This document shows positions 1 to 11,195 of a DNA stretch of 37,449 nt, one piece after another. Made by a program: the position numbers and the translations under genes. The notes beneath the pieces were generated by a model. The model was not told the origin of the DNA. It worked only from the letters and a program-made list of their open reading frames with translations, and ran no database searches. Location of the stretch: assembly GCA_019244165.1 (NCBI GenBank), contig JAFATA010000032.1, positions 1 to 37,449 on the forward strand. Direction: 5' to 3'. This DNA comes from Pseudonocardiales bacterium. GTDB taxonomy: Bacteria > Actinomycetota > Actinomycetes > Mycobacteriales > Pseudonocardiaceae. The stretch's first letter is position 1, and each line of letters opens with the position of its first letter.

Positions 1-2
1 AC

Positions 3-53
3 GCCGACCCCGCCGACCTGCACGCCTGGGCACAGCCACCCCCGCCCGGCTAA
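3..53 (+). CDS. C-terminal end of an unidentified protein (partial)
   Basis: The first bases read in frame 3 as ADPADLHAWAQPPPPG followed by TAA. This looks like the proline-rich tail of a gene that begins outside the window. It converges on the NACHT gene. Too little is present to name a family, and the call rests only on an open frame with typical actinobacterial composition. Confidence 0.3.
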   Translation, partial: ADPADLHAWAQPPPPG

Positions 54-107
54 CACCGGCACCGTCACCCCCGCCACGGCGTCACCGCTGCGAACAGGTC
101 ACGCTGG

Positions 108-2216
108 TTATCGCCACGCCTGATCACGAGAATTCCGAATAGTTACCCGGTCACTACGCCAGCTCTCACGAGGGCCGAGGGGACGGCGCTCACCCTCAAC
201 GAGCACGAACATGGACTTATGGGAGAGGCGGCGTATGAGTCCGTACGCGACCGCGAACACGACTCCGTACACAGACCCGAACATGAGACCGCTGCCGAGC
301 CCGAACGAGAGCCCGTTTTTAAGCCCGCCCGCAAGCCCGACCAGTAGCCCGACCAGCAGCCCGTTTCCGAGTGCGATGGATCCTCCGGTAAGCCAGCTCT
401 TGCGCGTGCGAGGAGAGCGGCTTTCGTCCGCCGCGGCCCCACTCATGGGTTCGCGCTTAAGTCCGAGCGAAAACACGGCCATAAGCGCGATAATTAATCC
501 GGCGATAATATCCGGGAATTGACGCCGGGATCCGAATGACATAGCGTACGCGACGCCCATCATGAACACGATAAGCAAGGCCGTGATGCCAAACGTGAGC
601 CCATACACAAAACCCCTGTAAAAAAGTAGGCGGAAGCTGACGGATTGCCAATTTCTTATCCGCTTAGGTCCGCCATTCCCCCGTCCACGTACGAACCCGA
701 AAAAGATTCCTAACCCCAATCCGAACCCAAGATGAAAGGAGTTATACCCGAACCCGACCGCCAAGCAGGCCATGAACCAGGACGCCAGCGCGCCTATCAG
801 CCCACCCGCGAGGACGCTAACAAGAATGCGGGGGGCGACGGGAGCCCATCGAGGAATTTGCCACCAAGCGAAATCTCCCGTATGAGATTGGTTCATCCGC
901 GATGCAATAAAGGTCAGAACCTGTGTCGCCTGAGCGAGGTTGTAGCGGGGCCGCGGCCTACCCGGCCGAGGGGTATAGGCCTTAGGTAGCACGCGGGCAA
1001 TGAGGTGCTGCTCGATATCGTCAGGGGTTGAATAGCGGCCGGAGTTGAGCAGCTCACTGACATCATCACCGGCCCCATAGGTGTCGCGGATAAGAGTAAG
1101 AGCCAGTGGCGTGGACAACCCGCCCGTAAGAGCACTGTCAGGCTGTTCCCGCAAGTGCCTGAGCAACAGATCCCAGCCTACCGGTAGTGGCCCAAGCGCG
1201 GCCCGCCTCAAATACTCAGCGGCCTGGCACCCGGTGATGGCATCCAGGATCACCACAACGGCACCAACGAACCACGACGCGCTCAGCGCCTGGCTCATCT
1301 CCTCGCTACGAGAAAGCACGACGACCCGGAGGGGAGCATCACTGAGGGCCTCTAGAGCGGCCGGACGTAGCGCCTGATCCATCTCGTCAAATCCGTCAAG
1401 AATCAGCGCCACCTTATCCCGCGCATCAACCAGCGCGACCGCCTCAGCCCGGCCACTGCGATGCTGGAAAAGCGGGTAGGTCTCCACCAGCCGGTCGCAC
1501 AGCCAGTCCCGTACCGACGCACGGTGAGGGTCCCAGCCGCGTGTGGTTAACAGCACCGGCACCGGAACCCGCGCCCGCTGCTTGTTCGTGAGGCCGTAGC
1601 GGTGACTCAGCGCGTCGAGCAGAAGCAGGATCGCCGACCCGCTCTTGCCTCCACCCGGTGCGCCGAGCACGACGACCCGACCGGACGCCAGCCCCGCGTA
1701 TACGTGATACAACTCGCTGCGCCCGCCACCGGCGCGCAGATCTGCCTCAACGATCCTGGCCTGCCGAGGCAGGGGCGGAAACGCCGGTGGCCTCTCCGGT
1801 CCGCCAACCGCGGCCGCCACCGAGCCCATCACAACCTGGTCACTCTGGTCACTGAGCGACCAGCGAAGAGGGATCGGCTCGGGTGTCACCAACCGCCGCT
1901 CGACAGCCGCCCGCCGCCACTGCCGGTCCACCGCCTCGGCGAGTAGCTCAACCAGAATATCCACTGACCGGGCCGGTGGACGAGGACCCAACGACACCAC
2001 CAACGCCAGCGCACTGACGAGGACACCAGCCAGGGCCACCGCAAATCCAGGGACAACGAGTGCAGTACTGCGCTGAGATGCTGGCAGGTGGTAGACCCAT
2101 CCAATCCACGCCAGAGCACCACCCACTAGGAGAGCTAGACCCACAATGAAGGACGCTCGGTCCCACCTGCCCACGGCCGGGAGTCTGCCAGACAGGAACC
2201 GTGTACCGTGCCACAA
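108..2216 (-). CDS. membrane-anchored NACHT-domain NTPase
   Basis: A STAND-class NTPase of about 700 residues. Two N-terminal membrane segments (about residues 22-43 and 53-76) precede a NACHT domain with Walker [10 protein letters not shown] (185-193) and Walker [10 protein letters not shown] (271-279). From about residue 455 the protein is a glycine-rich, multi-pass membrane region. NACHT proteins of this kind are signal-responsive ATPases, and several bacterial ones act in phage defence; a defence role here is inference. The longest frame starts at a TTG (2216) inside the left inverted repeat of the adjacent IS remnant. A GTG at 2174 is an alternative start, and neither has a convincing ribosome-binding site. 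The native promoter and start may therefore have been replaced by the insertion. No partner gene is evident beside it. Confidence 0.85.
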   Translation of the reverse strand: MWHGTRFLSGRLPAVGRWDRASFIVGLALLVGGALAWIGWVYHLPASQRSTALVVPGFAVALAGVLVSALALVVSLGPRPPARSVDILVELLAEAVDRQWRRAAVERRLVTPEPIPLRWSLSDQSDQVVMGSVAAAVGGPERPPAFPPLPRQARIVEADLRAGGGRSELYHVYAGLASGRVVVLGAPGGGKSGSAILLLLDALSHRYGLTNKQRARVPVPVLLTTRGWDPHRASVRDWLCDRLVETYPLFQHRSGRAEAVALVDARDKVALILDGFDEMDQALRPAALEALSDAPLRVVVLSRSEEMSQALSASWFVGAVVVILDAITGCQAAEYLRRAALGPLPVGWDLLLRHLREQPDSALTGGLSTPLALTLIRDTYGAGDDVSELLNSGRYSTPDDIEQHLIARVLPKAYTPRPGRPRPRYNLAQATQVLTFIASRMNQSHTGDFAWWQIPRWAPVAPRILVSVLAGGLIGALASWFMACLAVGFGYNSFHLGFGLGLGIFFGFVRGRGNGGPKRIRNWQSVSFRLLFYRGFVYGLTFGITALLIVFMMGVAYAMSFGSRRQFPDIIAGLIIALMAVFSLGLKREPMSGAAADESRSPRTRKSWLTGGSIALGNGLLVGLLVGLAGGLKNGLSFGLGSGLMFGSVYGVVFAVAYGLIRRLSHKSMFVLVEGERRPLGPRESWRSDRVTIRNSRDQAWR

Positions 2217-2796
2217 TTTGTTACTAGAGTGGCGACCTGCAGGTCCCTTTGGTACCCGCGATCATGACATGATCGCGGGTCGTGCTGTTTCGACTGCTGT
2301 ATCTGATCTTTTGCACGGTGTTCGGCTGGCTTGGGCTGCTGGGGGCGCAGCACCGCCGCTCAGGACGGGCAGATCCTCATCCTGCGCCACGAAGTCGCGG
2401 TGCTGCGCCGTCAGGTCCGCAGACCTAGCCCCCGATGGCCGGACCGAGCGATCCTCTCCGCGCTGGCCCGTCCGCTTCCTCCGCCGGGTGCGCCTACATC
2501 GGATCGCCACACCCGCCACCTTGCTGTCCTGGCACCGCCGCCTGGTAACCAGAAAGTGGACCTACCCCAACCAGTCCGGCCCTCCACCCCTCAGCGACCA
2601 GATCCGCGACCTGGTGCTGCGCCTGGCTCACGCGAACCCATCCTGGGGTCATCGCCGTATCCAAGGCGAACTGGTCGGGCTGGGACACCGCCTGGGGGCG
2701 GGCACGATCCGCCGGATTCTCACCGCTGCCCGACGAGCAGCCTAAACCGACAAACTCCCTGCTCAACGACCACGCGCTTAGATTTGGCACGGTACA
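2202..2796 (+). mobile_element. decayed insertion sequence bounded by 12-bp terminal inverted repeats
   Basis: Perfect inverted repeats TGTACCGTGCCA (2202-2213) and TGGCACGGTACA (2785-2796) bracket a 595-bp segment that contains only a broken transposase N-terminal half. No clear target-site duplication flanks it, and the catalytic DDE part is missing, so it cannot move by itself. The left repeat overlaps the apparent start of the NACHT gene and the right repeat lies about 20 bp beyond the mscL stop, so the element separates the two loci. Confidence 0.7.
2280..2745 (+). pseudogene. integrase-core transposase fragment, frameshifted and truncated
   Basis: Transposase-like sequence is spread over three plus-strand frames. 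It begins with a hydrophobic start ([17 protein letters not shown]), continues as [20 protein letters not shown], and ends with [20 protein letters not shown] and [20 protein letters not shown] before a TAA at 2743-2745. This order matches the N-terminal and helix-turn-helix part of rve/IS3-like transposases common in actinobacteria. At least two frameshifts and loss of the whole integrase catalytic domain make it a pseudogene. Confidence 0.75.
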
Positions 2797-2815
2797 GGGT
2801 GACCGGTGTGGTTTT

Positions 2816-3319
2816 TCAGGTCTTCGCGATTTTGTTCCGGGAGGCGGCGATCTCCTCGTCGGCCGCGTCGAGTATGACTGGGTGGAGATCGACAGTGCAC
2901 CATTTACACTTAAGGGCGCGTACTGACACACTTTCTTTGCAGTGCGTACAGTTCCGGGTGCCTCGGGTACCTCCCCCGCCAGTGAAGTTGCCTAGGCCGG
3001 CTTTACCCAGCAGCTTCACGAGCATGAACAAGACGGAGGCAAGTAAGAGGAAGTTGAGAAGTATGGTGAGGAACGAGCCGTAGCGGACGGGGCCGATGGC
3101 GAGGTTTCTGAAGTCCGGTTTGCCGAAGACCGCGGCGATGCCCTGCATGATGACATCGCCAGCGAGGCTGTCCACTAGTTTGGAGAATGCTGTCCCAACG
3201 ATGAATCCGAGCGCAAGGTCAAACATGTTCCCACTGAGGGCGAATGCCTTGAACTCCAACCAGATCGCTCCCAGCGCGGTTATCAGCTCCTCGTGTAGGG
3301 ATGTTTTGTGGTTGTCCAC
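2816..3319 (-). CDS. mscL: large-conductance mechanosensitive channel with C-terminal zinc ribbon
   Basis: This 167-residue protein has the MscL layout. An amphipathic N-terminus is followed by TM1 (about 28-55, with [20 protein letters not shown]) and TM2 (about 80-103, from [20 protein letters not shown]). The C-terminus carries CTHC (124-127) and CKWC (138-141), a zinc-ribbon pair seen in some long MscL proteins. MscL forms a homopentameric pore that opens under membrane tension and releases small solutes. The gene is the last of a same-strand array and lies 18 bp after the DUF4239 gene, so co-transcription with the encapsulin-terpene genes is plausible. No clear rho-independent terminator follows before the IS remnant. 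Confidence 0.88.
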   Translation of the reverse strand: MDNHKTSLHEELITALGAIWLEFKAFALSGNMFDLALGFIVGTAFSKLVDSLAGDVIMQGIAAVFGKPDFRNLAIGPVRYGSFLTILLNFLLLASVLFMLVKLLGKAGLGNFTGGGGTRGTRNCTHCKESVSVRALKCKWCTVDLHPVILDAADEEIAASRNKIAKT

Positions 3320-3337
3320 TGCACACTCCTTGCATTA

Positions 3338-4135
3338 TCAGCGGATCTGTGGGATTACAATATTGCGGATCGTTCCGAATGCATCCGATGAGATACTAAA
3401 TTCACCGAGAAAAGGGTGATCCAAATTAGCGGTCAAAAACAACATCAAGCTCAGGAAAACAGCGAAGATCCCGGAGAGCACCAGATGGGCTCCTATTTTT
3501 CTCACGCCGAGCATGGCGATGAGGGCGAGGTTTATAACCGCGCCGACGATGAGCACGAACCAGAGCGTGCGAGGAAGACTCGAGGTCATCTTATTCAGTC
3601 GCTGGTTTCGATCATCAATAAAATTAGAGAACTGGTGAAAAGTTTCGTTGTCCAGTGCCGCTCCCGCAAAGCTGGTGGGTGCGAACGAAGCGATTTCGTT
3701 CTGTATTTTCGTGGCGACCGGCGTAGCGGCGGCTAGTAATTTTCCCTGGTGGGCCGACGGAAACTCTTGGTTAATCACTACTTCTATGTAGTGGGAGATA
3801 TCCGCCCGTAGCTCGGACCGCTGTGGCTCCGGGAAGTTCGAGACGTCCCGATACAGTACACCCGCCGCGTTGGCTTCGCGAGACACTGCGTCATCAGCAT
3901 TTGAATAGTTGGTATAGGCACCCACGGCGATCAGGCCTAGCAGCAGGCCGTAGAACAGGCCAGTGCCAGCGACCAAAATGTCAATGATACCATTACGGCT
4001 TTCATGGTCGTCCTTGAACCACCGTTCCATCAGGGGTCGAAGAAGTCGTATCAAACCCCAACAGGTGCCGAGCGAAACTCCAGTAAACAGGAGTAGAGTT
4101 AGCCAATTAGGCAAACTATAAATCCACTCGGGCAT
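3338..4135 (-). CDS. DUF4239 membrane protein
   Basis: A 265-residue integral membrane protein with four predicted membrane segments: near residues 10-32, 54-72, a third beginning TLWFVLIVGAVINLALIAML, and a fourth beginning HLVLSGIFAVFLSLMLFL. A soluble acidic loop lies between the second and third. The ending LDHPFLGEFSISSDAF is typical of DUF4239, a bestrophin-like family of unknown function. It sits 45 bp after the polyprenyl synthase gene and 18 bp before mscL, all on one strand. Base composition is somewhat lower in GC than the terpene genes, so it may have joined the cluster separately. An ion-channel or membrane-stress role is inference from the family resemblance and the MscL neighbour. 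Confidence 0.8.
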   Translation of the reverse strand: MPEWIYSLPNWLTLLLFTGVSLGTCWGLIRLLRPLMERWFKDDHESRNGIIDILVAGTGLFYGLLLGLIAVGAYTNYSNADDAVSREANAAGVLYRDVSNFPEPQRSELRADISHYIEVVINQEFPSAHQGKLLAAATPVATKIQNEIASFAPTSFAGAALDNETFHQFSNFIDDRNQRLNKMTSSLPRTLWFVLIVGAVINLALIAMLGVRKIGAHLVLSGIFAVFLSLMLFLTANLDHPFLGEFSISSDAFGTIRNIVIPQIR

Positions 4136-4180
4136 GCGATCAAGCCTTTCCTTGAGGTCGAGGGTTGAGTGTTTCGGGAC

Positions 4181-5236
4181 TCAGTGGTCTCGGTAGGTGG
4201 CCAGCCGGGCGAGCGCAGCCAGCTCCTGGGCGGCTCGCGCTGTCGGGTTGGCCGAGGTCAGGTCCCCCATCGCCTGGGTCAGCAGCTCCTCGGCCTGGGT
4301 CTGGCTCCAGGCGCGCCCGCCCGCGACGTCGATCAGCTCCGCAGCACGAACTAAGTCGCTACCAGATAGCGACTGGTCACGGTGGTAGAGCGCGGCCAGT
4401 TCTCGCCCGGCCGGAGTGCTTGAGGTCAAGGCGGCCACCACCGGGAGGGACTTCTTCCGACTGTGCAGGTCCGAATAAACCGGCTTACCGGTCAGCGCCG
4501 GGTCTCCCCAAATACCCAGCAGGTCATCCACGTGCTGGAACGCCAAGCCCAGGTGCGCGCCGAAGTCGCGGAAATGCTCAACTTGTTTCGGGCTGCCACC
4601 TCCGAAGCAGGCGCCCACCGCGCAGGCGCACCCCATCAGGGCACCCGTTTTTCCCTGGGCCATCCGCAGGCATTCAGCCAACTCCACCTGAACGCGCTGC
4701 TCGAAGGACAAATCCGTGCTCTGGCCGTCCACCAAATCCTGCACCGCCGCGCTGAGCATCCGCATCCCCTCCGTCGCGGCCGGGTTCCCGCTAGCGGCGA
4801 GCACGTCCAACGCCAACGTCAGCAACGCATCCCCGGCCAGGATCGCCGCATTGACCCCGAACACGCTCCACGCCGTGGGCCGGTGGCGGCGGGTGAGGTC
4901 ACCGTCCATCACGTCGTCGTGCAGCAGCGAGAAGTTGTGCACCAGCTCTACTGCGACCGCCGCCGACACCGCCGCGGCCGGCGCACCGCCCACGGCCTGG
5001 GCGCTCAGCAGGACCAGCGCGGGTCGGATCGCTTTGCCCCCCTTCGCGTGACCGTCCGGGGCCGATTCCTGCTGGCCATGTTCATCCCACCAACCGAAGT
5101 GGTAGCCGGCGATGCGCCGCATCGCCGACGGCAGCGTGTCCACCGCCGCGCGCAGGGCGGGCTCGACAGTAGTGCGGCTCCACGCGAGCACCTCGAGTGC
5201 CGACCGACCCTCGATCGTCACGTCAATGACGGTCAT
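4181..5236 (-). CDS. polyprenyl diphosphate synthase of the encapsulin operon
   Basis: A trans-isoprenyl diphosphate synthase of 351 residues. It has GGKAIRP (66-72), the first aspartate-rich motif DDVMD (107-111) followed by GDLTRR, and the second aspartate region QHVDDLLGIWGD (234-245) with KKS at 261-263. Such enzymes condense IPP with allylic diphosphates; beside a geosmin synthase the useful product would be farnesyl diphosphate, but chain length cannot be read securely. Related synthases are known as family 2 encapsulin cargo candidates. A short histidine/glutamine-containing stretch (about 50-65) lies before GGKAIRP; no obvious long targeting extension is visible. The ATG is preceded by GGGGAGGAAT and begins 17 bp after shell B, indicating tight coupling. 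Confidence 0.87.
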   Translation of the reverse strand: MTVIDVTIEGRSALEVLAWSRTTVEPALRAAVDTLPSAMRRIAGYHFGWWDEHGQQESAPDGHAKGGKAIRPALVLLSAQAVGGAPAAAVSAAVAVELVHNFSLLHDDVMDGDLTRRHRPTAWSVFGVNAAILAGDALLTLALDVLAASGNPAATEGMRMLSAAVQDLVDGQSTDLSFEQRVQVELAECLRMAQGKTGALMGCACAVGACFGGGSPKQVEHFRDFGAHLGLAFQHVDDLLGIWGDPALTGKPVYSDLHSRKKSLPVVAALTSSTPAGRELAALYHRDQSLSGSDLVRAAELIDVAGGRAWSQTQAEELLTQAMGDLTSANPTARAAQELAALARLATYRDH

Positions 5237-5253
5237 GGCCCTGATTCCTCCCC

Positions 5254-6693
5254 CTAACGGCCGATTTCGACGTTATCCAGGATGCCGAGCGCATCGGGCA
5301 CCAGGACCGCCACCGAGTAGTAAGCGCTGACCAAATACTCAAGGATTCCCTTGTCGTTGATGCCCATGAAGCGGACGCTGAGCCCCGGCTGGATTTCGTC
5401 GGGAAGGCCAGTCTGGCGCAAGCCGATCACACCGTCGTCGTCCGTACCGGTGCGCGCCGCGAGGATCGAGCTGGTGCGGGTTTCGGTAATAGGGATCTTG
5501 TCGCAGGGAAAGATTGGTACGCCGCGCCAGCCGGGCATCGTGCGGCCATCGACGTCGACGTGCTGCGGGTAGACGCCCCGGCGGTTACATTCTCGACCAA
5601 ACGCGGCGATCGTGCGAGGATGGGCCAGGAAAAACCTGGACTTCCGCCGGCGGCAGAGCAGTTCGTCAAGGTCATCAGGAGTGGGCGGGCCGGTTCGGGT
5701 ATTGATACGTTGTTTGCGGTCGACGTTGTGCAACAGCCCGAAGTCCTGGTTGTTAATCAGCTCATGTTCTTGGCGTTCCCGTAGCGCCTCAATAGTCAAC
5801 CGCAACTGCTGCTCGACCTGGTTCATCGGATTATTGTACAGATCCGCCACCCGAGTATGCACCTGCAGTACAGTCTGCGCCAGGCTGAGCTCATACTCCC
5901 GGGGGGCGACCTCATAATCGACAAAGGTCCCCGCCAACTCCGATTCCTGCTCATGGCCAGCGCTCAGGTCGATAGCGGCTTCACCATGTTTGTTCTGCGG
6001 CTGGCCGGCCTGGGCCCGGAACGCCTCGACGTGAGCCTGCAACGCCTCGGACCCTCCGACGATCTCCTCCAGCGCCCGACGGGGAGCTGCCAGCACGGTG
6101 CACGGGGTCACCGCCGTGACGCTAAAGCCCCAGCTGTCGCGGGACTCCACCAACTCCCGATCACCGAAATAGTCCCCGTCGGCCAGCACAGCCAACACGG
6201 TCGGCTCGCCATACTTCCCCGGGCCGATCTTGTTAAGCTTGCCATGCGCAATAAGAAATACGCGATCAGCCGGCTGCCCCGTCTCCACTATCGTGGTACC
6301 GGACTCCATGTCCCGCTGCTCGAACCGATCGGCCAGCGCGCGCAGGACCTCGGGATCATCGAAACCTCGCAGCATCGGCAACTCGCACAGGTCGTCGGGA
6401 ATGACCCGCAGCTGCGGACCCGTTGCGTCGAACGTCACCCGTCCGTCACCCACCGCGTGACTCAGCCGACGGTTTACCCGGAAAACCCCGCCCGAGATCT
6501 CGACCCACGGCAATACCTGCAGCAGCCACCGTGGCGTGATCGCCTGCATCTGCGGCACGGACTTCGTCGTCACCGCCAACGTACGAGCAGCTTCCGTAGC
6601 CAAACTCAGCTGCGGTGCCGCACCATTCTGCGGCCTTTGACCATTCACACTCGGCTCCAACCGCACCGACTCGGTCACACCACGCACCACCAA
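5254..6693 (-). CDS. family 2B encapsulin shell protein, paralogue B
   Basis: A 479-residue family 2B encapsulin. The N-terminal arm and start of the HK97 fold (about 30-104, [20 protein letters not shown]) are followed by an inserted cyclic-nucleotide-binding-like domain (about 105-225, [20 protein letters not shown] and [12 protein letters not shown]). The HK97 P- and A-domain part then runs to the end ([45 protein letters not shown]). Such proteins assemble into icosahedral protein nanocompartments. The longest frame starts at TTG; the GTG of VTESV six codons in is equally possible. The nucleotide-binding cassette lacks the usual R-T/S-A, so ligand binding is uncertain. It is paralogous to shell A, with a few extra residues (PQNGAAP) in the arm. 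Confidence 0.9.
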   Translation of the reverse strand: MVVRGVTESVRLEPSVNGQRPQNGAAPQLSLATEAARTLAVTTKSVPQMQAITPRWLLQVLPWVEISGGVFRVNRRLSHAVGDGRVTFDATGPQLRVIPDDLCELPMLRGFDDPEVLRALADRFEQRDMESGTTIVETGQPADRVFLIAHGKLNKIGPGKYGEPTVLAVLADGDYFGDRELVESRDSWGFSVTAVTPCTVLAAPRRALEEIVGGSEALQAHVEAFRAQAGQPQNKHGEAAIDLSAGHEQESELAGTFVDYEVAPREYELSLAQTVLQVHTRVADLYNNPMNQVEQQLRLTIEALRERQEHELINNQDFGLLHNVDRKQRINTRTGPPTPDDLDELLCRRRKSRFFLAHPRTIAAFGRECNRRGVYPQHVDVDGRTMPGWRGVPIFPCDKIPITETRTSSILAARTGTDDDGVIGLRQTGLPDEIQPGLSVRFMGINDKGILEYLVSAYYSVAVLVPDALGILDNVEIGR

Positions 6694-6723
6694 TCATTTA
6701 TGCACAGAAGGTCGGCAGAATAC

Positions 6724-8988
<2,265 letters not shown>

Positions 8989-9020
8989 TCAACCTTTCCG
9001 ATGTCCTCCGGCTCGCTTCC

Positions 9021-10442
9021 CTACCCGATCTCGACGTTTTCGAGGATGCCGAGCGCATCAGGCACCAGGACCGCCACCGAGTAGTAAGTGCTGACCAAGT
9101 AGGAGGTGATGGCCTTCTCGTTGATGCCCATGAAGCGGACGTTCAGCCCGGGCTGGACCTCATCGGGGATACCGGTCTGGCGCAAGCCGATTACGCCTTG
9201 CTTCTCCAAACCGGTGCGGAGCAGCACAATCGAGCTGGTGTGACCATCGGTGATGGGGATCTTGCTGCAGGGCAGGACGGGTATGCCGCGCCAGGCCGGC
9301 ATCATGTGGCCGTTGATCTCGACGCTCTGCGGGTAGACGCCCTGACGGTTACATTCCCGACCGAACGCCGCGATGGCGCGGGGATGGGCCAGGAACACCG
9401 CCGGATCCTTCCACACAGTAGCCAGCAGTTCGTCAAAGTCATCAGGTGTGGGGGGTCCGCTCCGGGTGTGAATACGCTGAGAGAAATCGGCGTTGTGCAA
9501 GAGCCCGAAGTCCCGGTTGTTCATCAGCTCGTGTTCTTGGCGTTCCCGCAGTTCCTCGATGGTCAACCGGAGCTGCTCTTCGACCTGGTTCATCGGGTTG
9601 TTGTACAGATCCGCTACCCGGGTATGCACCCGCAGCACAGTCTGGGCCACGCTGAGCTCGTATTCTCGCGGTGCGATCTCGTAGTCGACAAACGTGCCCG
9701 CCAACTCGTGCTCGCCCTCATGACCCGCAGCTAGCTCGACGTGGGCCTCACCGTGTGCGTTCTGGGGTTGCTGAGCATGGGTCCGGAACCGCTCTAGGTG
9801 GGCCCGCAACTCCTCAGATCGGCCAACCATCTCCTCCAGGACCGATCGGGGTACCACCAGCACCGTACACGCGGTCACCGCCTTGACCGTGAAATCCCAG
9901 GTTTCCTGCGACTCCACCCACGCCTGGTCACCGAAATAGTCGCCGTCGGCCAAGACATCCAATACCGTCGGCTCACCATATTTCCCCGGACCAATCTTGT
10001 TGACCTTGCCGTGAGCGATAAGGACCAGCTGATCAGCCGGCTGGCCCATCTCGACAAGCGTGTTACCAGCGGCGTACTCCCGCTGCACGAACCGACCCGC
10101 CAACGCAGCCAACACCTCGGCGTCCTCAAAACCCCGCAGCACCGGCAACTCACACAGCTCAGCAGGGATGACCCGCACCTCGGCCCCGTTCGGGACGAAG
10201 GTCACCCGACCGTCCCCCATCGCATAACTCAGCCGACGGTTCACCCGGAAAACCCCACCCGAGGCCTCCACCCACGGCAAGATCCGCAACAACCACCGCG
10301 ACGTGATCCCCTGCATCTGCGGCTGGCTCTTGGTCGTCGTCGCCAAATTACGAGCCGCCGCCGTCGCCAAACTCAACTGCGACCGCGCACCATTCATACT
10401 CAACTCCGCCTGCACTGACTCAGTCACACCACACACCGCCAA
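9021..10442 (-). CDS. family 2B encapsulin shell protein, paralogue A
   Basis: The first gene of the terpene-encapsulin array, 473 residues, with the same architecture as shell B: N-arm, HK97 segment ([20 protein letters not shown]), inserted cNMP-binding-like domain (about 100-220, [20 protein letters not shown]), then the HK97 remainder ending [10 protein letters not shown]. The nucleotide-binding cassette region reads [19 protein letters not shown] and lacks the conserved arginine. The reading frame opens at TTG (10442), and a GTG five codons in (VTESV) is an alternative. The protein differs from shell B in surface segments, for example [12 protein letters not shown] versus [11 protein letters not shown] before FLAHPR. 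Two paralogues in one operon suggest a mixed shell or two shell types. Confidence 0.9.
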   Translation of the reverse strand: MAVCGVTESVQAELSMNGARSQLSLATAAARNLATTTKSQPQMQGITSRWLLRILPWVEASGGVFRVNRRLSYAMGDGRVTFVPNGAEVRVIPAELCELPVLRGFEDAEVLAALAGRFVQREYAAGNTLVEMGQPADQLVLIAHGKVNKIGPGKYGEPTVLDVLADGDYFGDQAWVESQETWDFTVKAVTACTVLVVPRSVLEEMVGRSEELRAHLERFRTHAQQPQNAHGEAHVELAAGHEGEHELAGTFVDYEIAPREYELSVAQTVLRVHTRVADLYNNPMNQVEEQLRLTIEELRERQEHELMNNRDFGLLHNADFSQRIHTRSGPPTPDDFDELLATVWKDPAVFLAHPRAIAAFGRECNRQGVYPQSVEINGHMMPAWRGIPVLPCSKIPITDGHTSSIVLLRTGLEKQGVIGLRQTGIPDEVQPGLNVRFMGINEKAITSYLVSTYYSVAVLVPDALGILENVEIG

Positions 10443-10445
10443 TCT

Positions 10446-10573
10446 CTATTCACATCGACAGGGAAAACACACGGAGAGAAAAACAGAAAGACGATACGAG
10501 GCCCCACATTACGTTCAAGAGTCGTGTCCACCGGCGAAAGAATAGCTATTCACACCACTGCGCACTATTCGCA
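10446..10573 (+). repeat. three copies of CTATTC(A/G)CA upstream of the encapsulin operon
   Basis: The nonamer occurs at 10446-10454, 10546-10554 and 10565-10573. The middle copy overlaps the perfect 12-bp palindrome GAATAGCTATTC (10540-10551). The copies flank the candidate promoter, so they could be an operator. The regulator is unknown. Confidence 0.4.
10491..10518 (-). promoter_or_regulatory. candidate promoter of the encapsulin-geosmin operon
   Basis: On the minus strand TTGAAC (10513-10518) and TATCGT (10491-10496) are separated by 16 bp, with the -10-like box about 50 bp before the shell A start. This fits a sigma70-like actinobacterial promoter. It is a sequence match only; no start site is known. 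Confidence 0.4.
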
Positions 10574-11072
10574 TCGTCGGCTAGTCACGCCACCTCGATG
10601 GAAGTACCTGTCCCGTAGGAGGCCGCCTCAGCGGATAGCCCGGGCCATGAGCAGCGAACCGGGCAGATCAACCGGCACCGCGAAGCAACTCCGTATATCC
10701 GCAGCGCACAAGATAATTGCGACCCATTAACTAACTAACAGATGTTCAATAACAAAATCCGAATGCGCGAACCAGCTCACGAGCCCCCGCCCCCGGTCCA
10801 GCCGGTAGTGCACCCATATGTCTGACCTCAACCCCCGCTCGAAGTATCTCGTCTAGCGGTCACGGAGGGTATCGAGGGACAACGGGCACTGTCAACTTGC
10901 TGGCCGCCCACGCCCGGCATCACGTCCGCCTGGGATCCGCGGCAGCGGCTCCACCAAGCCCAGCCACAGCGTCTCCACCTCCTCGAACACGTCCTGCGCG
11001 CCCAGCCGGAAGCACCGCACGAACTCCTCCCGCTTGGCCCCACACCGGCCAGGACACCAACTCCCGGATCCA
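10574..11072. other. intergenic region without a supported gene
   Basis: This 500-bp stretch between the encapsulin operon and the hydrolase remnant contains an AT-richer part (about 10690-10760). On the minus strand it has a short protein-like fragment around 10910-11060 (KREEFVRCFRLGAQDVFEEV) that I cannot assign. It is best read as decayed coding sequence plus regulatory DNA of the operon. Confidence 0.4.
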
Positions 11073-11163
11073 ATTATGGCTCGTTCACCACCGCACATAG
11101 GACCGCGGCGATGAATTCCTCTGGCGCGTCGAGATACCCGAAGTGTCCCGCCCCCGCAATACG
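11073..11163 (-). pseudogene. C-terminal remnant of an alpha/beta hydrolase
   Basis: On the minus strand, just after ppc, the sequence reads RIAGAGHFGYLDAPEEFIAA and then VLCAVVNEP before TAA. AGHF is the typical catalytic-histidine motif at the end of alpha/beta hydrolases. The rest of the enzyme is absent, so this is a remnant. Confidence 0.5.
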
Positions 11164-11195
11164 GTCACTCCGGCAGCGCCTGACCTGTCCTGGGC

